Source: Catalinimonas alkaloidigena
GTDB taxonomy: Bacteria > Bacteroidota > Bacteroidia > Cytophagales > Flexibacteraceae
Length of the DNA stretch: 64,000 bases
Direction: 5' to 3'
Assembly: GCF_900100765.1 (NCBI RefSeq)
Contig: NZ_FNFO01000004.1
Location: forward strand, 558,001 to 622,000
The notes under the pieces are model-generated. The model had not been told where the DNA came from. It did no database searches and worked only from the letters and a program-made list of their open reading frames with translations. Below are positions 54,349 to 64,000 of this stretch, piece after piece. The translations under genes and the position numbers were made by a program. Position 1 is the stretch's first letter, and the number at the start of each line of letters is the position of its first letter.

Positions 54349-57300
54349 CTACAAACGCGTGACGTTGGGAGCGCTGGCTTCCGAGTCCAGGTGCGTCTCC
54401 CGGTAGTGGGTGGGCGACATGCCGTACAAGTCTTTGAAGGCGTTGGAAAAATAAGCGGGATTGGTGAAGCCTACGGCAAAGGCCACCTCCGATACGTTCA
54501 GCGGCTTGGAAGCGAGCAGCGTGGCGGCCTGTTGCAGCCGGATGTTGCGCATCAAATCACTGGTCGACTGGTTGGTCAGTTCCTTCAATTTGCGGTGCAG
54601 GTGGACCCGGCTGATGCCGATCTGGCTCGCGATCATCTCCACGCTCAGCGCAGGATTGGCCAGTTGCTCGTTCATGATGTCCATGAACTTCTTCAGCAGC
54701 TTTTCGTCGGCCGACTTCAGTTCCACCTTGTGCACTTTGTCCTTCTGCTGTTGGTTGCCGCTGAAACTGTTGCGCAACAGCGCCCGGTTCTGAATCAGGT
54801 TCTGCACCGTCACTTTCAGCATGTCCAGGTTGAAAGGCTTCACCAGGTAAGCGTCCGCACCGATGCCCAGCCCTTCGAGGTTGTCTTCTTCTTCGGAGCG
54901 GGCCGTCAGCAGCACGACCGGTGCGTGGTTGATGTTGACGTTCTGTTTGATTTTGCGGCAGAGCGTAATGCCATCCATCTCCGGCATCATCACGTCGCTG
55001 ATGATCAGGTCGGGGCGTTTGCTCAGCGCCAGCGTCAGGGCTTCGCGGCCGTTGGCACTTTCCAGCACGGTATAGTCGGTGGCGAGTTCGCGGCAGAGGT
55101 AGCGGCGTATTTCGGCATCGTCGTCGACGACCAGTACGCGTCGCTTTGTGGTTGCCTTACCCTTGGTCGACCCAGCCGACGGGCCGAACGGAGCCACGAC
55201 CGGCACGAGGGGTTGCGGTTTCGGTCGGGCGGAGGGGCGATTTTCCCGTTCTGCGCTCGACAGGTGCTCGCTGCCCAGCGGCAGCTTGATCCGAAAGCGA
55301 CACCCCTGCCCGTCGGCGTTGTTTTCGGCCTGAATGGTGCCGTGGTGCAGTTGCACGAGCGAGCGCGTCAGGTGCAGCCCGATGCCGGTTCCGGGTTGGG
55401 CCGAAGACGCCGGGCCCTGGTAGAAACATTCGAAAACGGTTTCCAGCGCGTGCTCGGGAATGCCCGGACCGCTGTCGGACACCACAATTTCCACGTAGCG
55501 CCGGAAGCCCGTGCCGGGTTGGGTGTCTTCGCCGGTCGAAAGCGCCACCGCGACCGTGCCACGCTCCGGCGTAAACTTGAAGGCGTTGGCCAGTACGTTG
55601 ATCATCACCTTGTCGAAATGATCGGGGTCTACCCACACCGGCACTTCCTCGACGGCAGGCAGAAAGGTGAAACGCAGGTGATGCGACTGCGCCTGCTCTT
55701 CGAACAGCGCACAGATGTCGCGCAGGTACTGCACCATCTCTCTCTCCTGAAAGCGGAGTTGCATCTGCCCCTTGTCGATTTTCCGGACGTCCATCAGTTG
55801 GTTGATCAGCCGCAGAATGCGCTCGGAATTGCGGTGCATGGTGTCGTAATCCTGCCGCCGCTCGCGGTCGTCGTCGGCCGTCATCAGCTTTTTGAGCGGA
55901 CTGATGATCAGCGACATGGGCGTGCGGATCTCGTGGGCGATGTTGATGAAAAACTGCAGCTTCGCTTCGTTGATCTGCTTGGCGTGCAGGTGTTCGCGCA
56001 TTTTTTGCCGGGTGCGTTGCCGCTGCCGTACCTGTTGCACCACCAGCAGGGCAATCAGGAACAGCAGTGCGCCGTAGCCCACGTTGGCCCAGGTGGAAAA
56101 ATACCACGGCGGGGCGATGACAATCTGGATTTCTTTCGGCGCCGAGTAGGTGGTGTAGTCTTTGGCCTTCACCCGGAAGCGATACGTGCCGGGGGCCAGG
56201 TTGGTAAACGTCACGTTGTCGGTGCCGGGCCGCAGCGCCACCCAGTCGCCGTCGTCCATGGCGTAGAGGTAGGTAATGCGCTCGGGGTTGTAAAATTCCA
56301 GCGCGGAAAATTCGAGGGTAAAGGCGTTGTCTTTGTGCGACAGGTGAAACGTTTCCGCGTTCATCACCGACGTGTTGATGATTTCCCGGTTGCCCGAGCG
56401 GCTGCCTTTGTGAATGGGCTGGTCGTGCAGGTAGAAGCCCGCGATGCGCACATGCAGTTCTTTGGCCTGGTCGATGATCTCGTCCGGATAGAAGTAGGTG
56501 ATGCCGTTGAGTCCGCCGAATACGAGCTGCCCTTCCGGCCCCATGAAGGCCGCCCCCAGGCTGAATTCGTTGCCCTGCACGCCATCCTGCGCGTAATAGT
56601 TGATGAACTGGCGTTCGCGGAGCGAGAATTTGGAGATGCCGTGGTTGGTGCCCATCCACAGGTTACCGGCCGGATCGCCGACGAGCGATTTGATCACGTC
56701 GCTGGGCAGTCCGTCGTCCTGGGTATAGACTGACAGTTGATGCGTATCCCGATCGATGTACGCCAGGCCCTCTTCGGTGCCCATCCAGATCGTGCCCTGG
56801 GCATCTTCGTGAAACGCGTAAACAATGTGGCCGGACAGCAGGCGGTTGGTCCCGTAGGTGGACGTAAAGCTCTGGGTAGCCAGGTCCAGACACCCGAAGC
56901 CGTCGAACGTCCCGATGTATAGTTTTTCGTCGGGCGTCAGCAGCAGCGTGTTGATCCAGCTGTTGTGCAGCACGTTCGTTTCGGGGCGGTACTGTTCGCC
57001 GCTTACGGCCTCGTACTGTGTGACCTTTTCCGTCGTCAGGTTCATGCAGAAAAGCCCCGCGCCCATCGTGCCGATCCAGAGGTTTTTCCGGGCATCTTCC
57101 ACCAGGTGAAAAATGCGGGGCGGCTGCAGCGCGTGGCTGAGCCGGTCGTTGACGTACGTGCACACGCCCGTTTCGCGGTTCAGTTTCGCCAGCCCATTCT
57201 GGTACGATCCCAGCCAGAGCGTCCGGTCAGAATCTTCGAAGATGCACATGATGGTGGCAGGCACGGCATGGGCCTGTGACGAGGGGGCAAAATGCGCCTT

Positions 57301-58443
57301 CACTTTCCCGTCCGGAGCGATGCCGTACAGCCCGTCGCCGTCGGTGCCGACCCACAACGTGCCCGCGTGATCTTTGTAGACCGACATGACGTTGCTCGAC
57401 CCGATGAGGTTGCGGCTGACCGATTTGTAGCCGATGTAGCGGAAGTTGTTCGTCATGGCCGGAAGCAGCATCACGCCTTTCTGGTAAATGCCGATCCAGA
57501 GGTTGCCGGCCTGGTCTTCCAGCACGGTGCTGACCTTCGTCTTGGTGAAATCGAACGTTGAAACGTGAAACGCCTCGTCGCTGATTTTTTGCTGCCCAAC
57601 GTCGTACACCTTCAGGCCTTCGCCCTCGGTGCCCAGGTACAGGTGGCCTTCGCGGCCCAGGTACAGGGTGTTGATCGGCAGGCGGGTATTCGTCGGGGCC
57701 GCAACGGGGCGGAACTGATCGGCGTCCGGCGCATACGCGTAGAGTCCGTTCAGGGTGCCGGCATAGACGGTTCCGGCCCGGTCCTGGCAAATGCTGGAGA
57801 GGGTATGGCGGAGGTGCTCCTGCTGGCGGAAGTACGTGTCGACGTGGCCGTTCGGGCGGAGGCAGGTCAGGCCGTTGTCTTGCGTGGCGACCCACAGGTT
57901 TTGCGCCTGGTCTTCGAACAGGTCACGAATCAGCATGCTCCCGACCGGCAACCGAAGCTGCCGCCCCACCCACCGGTCCTGTTCCTGTTTAAGGGAAAAA
58001 ATGCCGTGTCCGGACGTAGCGATCAGGACTTCGCCGTTGCGTCGTTCCAGCATGGCGGTGACGTGCGCCTTGTAATCCGCCCCACCTTCCAGCAGCAGCG
58101 GAACGCGGCGGAACGTGTCGGTTGCGCAGTCGTACTGTTGCAAGCCGTTATAGAACCCAATGAAGAAGTTTCCCCGGCTGTCTTCAAACAGCATGTGCAC
58201 TTGGTTGTGCGACAGCGAGGTGGTATCGCCGATGCGGTGCTTGTAGAGGGTGAACTTGGCGCCGTCGTAGCGGTTCAGACCGTCTTCCGTGGCAATCCAG
58301 ATGATGCGGTTGTGGTCCTGGTGAATGTCCCGGACCAGGCTGTTGGAAAGCTCCTGATCGGCCGAGAAGAGTTTGCCCGGTTGTGCAAACCCGGTCAAGG
58401 ACCATCCCAGCAGAAAAATCGTCAGTACGTAGCGGTGTATCAC
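54349..58443 (-). CDS. hybrid two-component system (HTCS) sensor/regulator of the xylan locus
   Basis: The 1364-residue inner-membrane regulator joins sensor, kinase and activator in one chain. After a signal peptide (MIHRYVLTIFLLGWSLTGFAQ), a periplasmic two-bladed propeller sensor runs to about 690, then the Y_Y_Y domain (about 700-770). One transmembrane segment (about 780-798) follows. The kinase has its phosphorylated H837 (NIAHEIRTP) and an ATP-binding site (NAFKFTPERG; DSGPGIP). A receiver domain has D1150 (LIISDVMMPEMDG). The C terminus is an AraC-type double helix-turn-helix (about 1265-1355; ISRVHLHRKLKEL, VAFAVGFTNPAYFSNAFKDLYG). It should sense a xylo-oligosaccharide and activate the genes downstream. 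Translation starts at a GTG. Confidence 0.95.
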   Translation of the reverse strand: MIHRYVLTIFLLGWSLTGFAQPGKLFSADQELSNSLVRDIHQDHNRIIWIATEDGLNRYDGAKFTLYKHRIGDTTSLSHNQVHMLFEDSRGNFFIGFYNGLQQYDCATDTFRRVPLLLEGGADYKAHVTAMLERRNGEVLIATSGHGIFSLKQEQDRWVGRQLRLPVGSMLIRDLFEDQAQNLWVATQDNGLTCLRPNGHVDTYFRQQEHLRHTLSSICQDRAGTVYAGTLNGLYAYAPDADQFRPVAAPTNTRLPINTLYLGREGHLYLGTEGEGLKVYDVGQQKISDEAFHVSTFDFTKTKVSTVLEDQAGNLWIGIYQKGVMLLPAMTNNFRYIGYKSVSRNLIGSSNVMSVYKDHAGTLWVGTDGDGLYGIAPDGKVKAHFAPSSQAHAVPATIMCIFEDSDRTLWLGSYQNGLAKLNRETGVCTYVNDRLSHALQPPRIFHLVEDARKNLWIGTMGAGLFCMNLTTEKVTQYEAVSGEQYRPETNVLHNSWINTLLLTPDEKLYIGTFDGFGCLDLATQSFTSTYGTNRLLSGHIVYAFHEDAQGTIWMGTEEGLAYIDRDTHQLSVYTQDDGLPSDVIKSLVGDPAGNLWMGTNHGISKFSLRERQFINYYAQDGVQGNEFSLGAAFMGPEGQLVFGGLNGITYFYPDEIIDQAKELHVRIAGFYLHDQPIHKGSRSGNREIINTSVMNAETFHLSHKDNAFTLEFSALEFYNPERITYLYAMDDGDWVALRPGTDNVTFTNLAPGTYRFRVKAKDYTTYSAPKEIQIVIAPPWYFSTWANVGYGALLFLIALLVVQQVRQRQRTRQKMREHLHAKQINEAKLQFFINIAHEIRTPMSLIISPLKKLMTADDDRERRQDYDTMHRNSERILRLINQLMDVRKIDKGQMQLRFQEREMVQYLRDICALFEEQAQSHHLRFTFLPAVEEVPVWVDPDHFDKVMINVLANAFKFTPERGTVAVALSTGEDTQPGTGFRRYVEIVVSDSGPGIPEHALETVFECFYQGPASSAQPGTGIGLHLTRSLVQLHHGTIQAENNADGQGCRFRIKLPLGSEHLSSAERENRPSARPKPQPLVPVVAPFGPSAGSTKGKATTKRRVLVVDDDAEIRRYLCRELATDYTVLESANGREALTLALSKRPDLIISDVMMPEMDGITLCRKIKQNVNINHAPVVLLTARSEEEDNLEGLGIGADAYLVKPFNLDMLKVTVQNLIQNRALLRNSFSGNQQQKDKVHKVELKSADEKLLKKFMDIMNEQLANPALSVEMIASQIGISRVHLHRKLKELTNQSTSDLMRNIRLQQAATLLASKPLNVSEVAFAVGFTNPAYFSNAFKDLYGMSPTHYRETHLDSEASAPNVTRL

Positions 58444-58466
58444 AGGCGGTGGTGGAGGCTGAGAAA

Positions 58467-58500
58467 CAAAATAATTCTATAAAGTAACTAATTTGAACAA
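58467..58500 (-). promoter_or_regulatory. weak candidate promoter of the HTCS gene
   Basis: TTATTTTG (58474-58467) differs from TAnnTTTG at one position and lies 24 bases before the GTG start. A TTG at 58500-58498 is 23 bases further, and TTC at 58497-58495 is 20 bases away. The stretch is visibly AT-rich compared with its surroundings. Confidence 0.3.
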
Positions 58501-58659
58501 GGTTGCGCGAAATCTTTGCAAGAAAAACTGCCGCGCGACGGCCTTACGGCCTCGTCAACGGTACACGCTGCAACGGGCGACAAGTTTGTGCAGCACGTCC
58601 TTCCCCGCGCCTATGCCCAAAAGCGGCTCACCGCCCCCACCTGCCCGAAGGAATGATTG

Positions 58660-58692
58660 TTTGAAAATCGTAATTTATCCTTTGAAAATCGT
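58660..58692 (+). repeat. 12-base direct repeat with 21-base period, candidate operator
   Basis: TTTGAAAATCGT occurs at 58660-58671 and again at 58681-58692, exactly 21 bases apart, which is two helical turns. The repeat lies in the 311-base intergenic region between the HTCS gene (-) and the beta-barrel gene (+). No other gene or clear core promoter is seen in that region. AraC-family activators often bind half-sites with this spacing, and two such proteins are encoded beside it. Confidence 0.5.
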
Positions 58693-58754
58693 TACGGAAT
58701 CCTGCACAAAAGCGTGTCCTTTGTATACGTTCAATCACCCTTATGTAGAGGAGA

Positions 58755-59552
58755 ATGCCGTCAACAACAACCTACCACATCGTAAAAATCAGTACCCTGT
58801 TCGTTTGGTTTGTCGCCCTGGCCCCGTTTGCTTTTGCGCAACCTGCAGAAGATGTCGCCCGCATCAGCCACTTTGCCGGTAAAGTCATCACGACCCACAA
58901 CGGCATTTCGCTGGTGCCTTCGTTTTCGCTCGACAAACCGGCCGTGCTGTTCAACCTGTCGATCGGCGGTCCGCGCCTGACGTTCGAGCCCGACATCCGG
59001 TTCGCGCTGGAAGGCAAACCCTGGTCGTTTCTGTTCTGGTGGCGCTACAAAGCGATTCAGCACGAGAAGTTTTCCCTGCGGGTGGGGATGCACCCGGCAC
59101 TAAATTTCCGGACCATTCCGCTGGATGTCAACGGCGGGGCCACGCAGATCATGGAGGCGCGGCGGTTCCTGGCCGGCGAGCTTTCGCCCACGTACGCCCT
59201 CACGAAACACATCAGCGTGGGGCCGTATTACCTGTACTCGCGCGGGCTGGACCGCAGCCAGACACACACACACTTTCTGGTATTGAACACCGCTTTTACG
59301 AACCTCCCGCTCTCGAAAGATGTATCCATCAGTATATTCCCGAACGTGTATTACCTGAAGATGGACGCGCTGGATGGCTTCTACGTCTCCTCCACGCTGC
59401 GGCTGGCCAAGCGGGATTTCCCGCTTTCGCTCGAGTCGGTCCTGAACAAAATCATTCGGTCGGAGATTTTACCCGAGCGGGATTTCGTCTGGAATGTTTC
59501 GCTGGTGTACTCGTTCAACCAGCAGTTTGTACCGTATCGCCCTCAATTTTAA
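58755..59552 (+). CDS. outer-membrane beta-barrel-like protein of unknown function
   Basis: The 265-residue protein has a signal peptide (TLFVWFVALAPFAFAQ, cleavage at about residue 29). The mature part alternates hydrophobic and polar residues in strand-like blocks (PAVLFNLSIGGPRLTFEPDIRFAL; HISVGPYYLYSRGL; VSISIFPNVYYLKM; FVWNVSLVYSFNQQF) and ends in a terminal phenylalanine, as outer-membrane barrels do. I do not recognise its family. It is followed 39 bases later by the AraC regulator and then the aldo/keto reductase, all in one direction, so the three may be one unit. The ATG at 58755 keeps the signal peptide. Confidence 0.75.
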   Translation: MPSTTTYHIVKISTLFVWFVALAPFAFAQPAEDVARISHFAGKVITTHNGISLVPSFSLDKPAVLFNLSIGGPRLTFEPDIRFALEGKPWSFLFWWRYKAIQHEKFSLRVGMHPALNFRTIPLDVNGGATQIMEARRFLAGELSPTYALTKHISVGPYYLYSRGLDRSQTHTHFLVLNTAFTNLPLSKDVSISIFPNVYYLKMDALDGFYVSSTLRLAKRDFPLSLESVLNKIIRSEILPERDFVWNVSLVYSFNQQFVPYRPQF

Positions 59553-59591
59553 AACCCCGGGGCCTTGCCGTCCCGATAAACGAACTACTGC

Positions 59592-61564
<1,973 letters not shown>

Positions 61565-61594
61565 TCCGCCGCACAAACGTAACGAACGACAGGC

Positions 61595-61637
61595 AAGCCG
61601 GTCATCGGAGGGAACACCTCGGACGACCGGCTTTTTC
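61595..61637 (+). terminator. intrinsic terminator after the aldo/keto reductase gene
   Basis: AAGCCGGTC (61595-61603) pairs perfectly with GACCGGCTT (61625-61633), followed by TTTC. The loop is 21 bases and can pair further inside (CGGAGG with CCTCGG). It lies 30 bases past the stop codon. Confidence 0.75.
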
Positions 61638-61710
61638 TTTGCAGTAGGCGCCGGCCCGCCCTGAGATCGGAAAAAATAATTTCAGCGAGCCGGAATCTCG
61701 AAAGGAGGTT

Positions 61711-61777
61711 ATAGGCGTTCCTCTATACGATAAACGGCAACATAGATTTTATCTATCAGAGGATAGATTTTTAGAAT
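61711..61777 (+). promoter_or_regulatory. OxyR-like operator upstream of katG
   Basis: ATAG-N7-CTAT at 61742-61756, with T and A at the inner positions of the spacer, matches one half of the OxyR consensus exactly. A second ATAG follows at 61763 after six bases (seven expected), and its partner GAAT (61774-61777) is degenerate. A further ATAG-N8-CTAT lies at 61711-61726. The position just before the katG promoter fits activation by OxyR under peroxide stress. Confidence 0.55.
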
Positions 61778-61787
61778 TGGCAAATGG

Positions 61788-61818
61788 TTGATGACTGCCC
61801 CAAAAACGCATAGTTTAG
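61788..61818 (+). promoter_or_regulatory. candidate promoter of katG
   Basis: TTG (61788-61790), a 20-base spacer and TAGTTTAG (61811-61818, one mismatch to TAnnTTTG) form a -33/-7 pair. Transcription would begin near 61824, with a leader of about 40 bases. The leader contains a small palindrome, TTGATTATCAA (61843-61853), which may be a second regulator site. Confidence 0.55.
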
Positions 61819-61846
61819 GACTTCGCTTAGCAGTAAATGATATTGA

Positions 61847-64000
<2,154 letters not shown>

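Overview
The window comes from a high-GC member of the Bacteroidota, most likely a Cytophagales-type free-living polysaccharide degrader. The evidence is four SusC/SusD pairs, two ECF sigma/FecR switches, a hybrid two-component (HTCS) regulator, a subtilase with a type IX secretion tail, and -7 elements of the Bacteroidota form TAnnTTTG. I see no tRNA, rRNA, insertion sequence, integrase or CRISPR array, and I do not name a genus.

Layout. 1-9127 is mostly housekeeping: a secreted unknown, a class V aminotransferase, type II dehydroquinase (aroQ), a secreted S8 peptidase, a histidine phosphatase, a Ppx/GppA phosphatase and an acyl-CoA carboxylase beta subunit. 9360-17637 (+) is an ECF sigma / FecR / SusC / SusD locus ending in a Tat-exported calcineurin-like phosphoesterase. 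17722-26998 (-) is a second ECF sigma / FecR / SusC / SusD locus, ending in a GH127-type beta-L-arabinofuranosidase. 27247-28584 is a MATE exporter. 28600-58443 (-) is a 30 kb xylan utilization locus: HTCS, GH43, SusC, SusD, SusC, SusD, surface glycan-binding lipoprotein, GH10 with inserted CBMs, GH62 with BACON, GH10, GH95, SGNH-type acetylesterase, GH43. 58755-61564 (+) holds a beta-barrel-like protein, an AraC regulator and an aldo/keto reductase. 61865-64000 is katG, cut by the window edge about 30-40 residues before its end.

How it works together. The central block SusC-SusD-SusC-SusD-lipoprotein-GH10(CBM) has the gene order of the xusA-E/xyn10C core known from xylan-degrading Prevotella and Bacteroides. 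Around it lie enzymes for a decorated arabinoxylan: backbone cutting (two GH10), arabinose removal (GH62, one or both GH43), a terminal L-galactose or L-fucose (GH95), acetyl groups (SGNH esterase) and xylo-oligosaccharide trimming (GH43). No alpha-glucuronidase (GH67 or GH115) is present. The HTCS is the expected inducer-sensing regulator. Between it and the first GH43 lies a perfect -7 element (TAGATTTG) with no -33 partner, preceded by five helically phased (G/C)TTACA repeats; I regard this as the best candidate for the HTCS operator.

The two SusC proteins under ECF/FecR control carry an N-terminal STN signalling domain, while the two in the HTCS-controlled locus lack it, so each transporter's architecture fits its regulator. 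Upstream of katG there is an ATAG-N7-CTAT element matching an OxyR half-operator, followed by a -33/-7 promoter.
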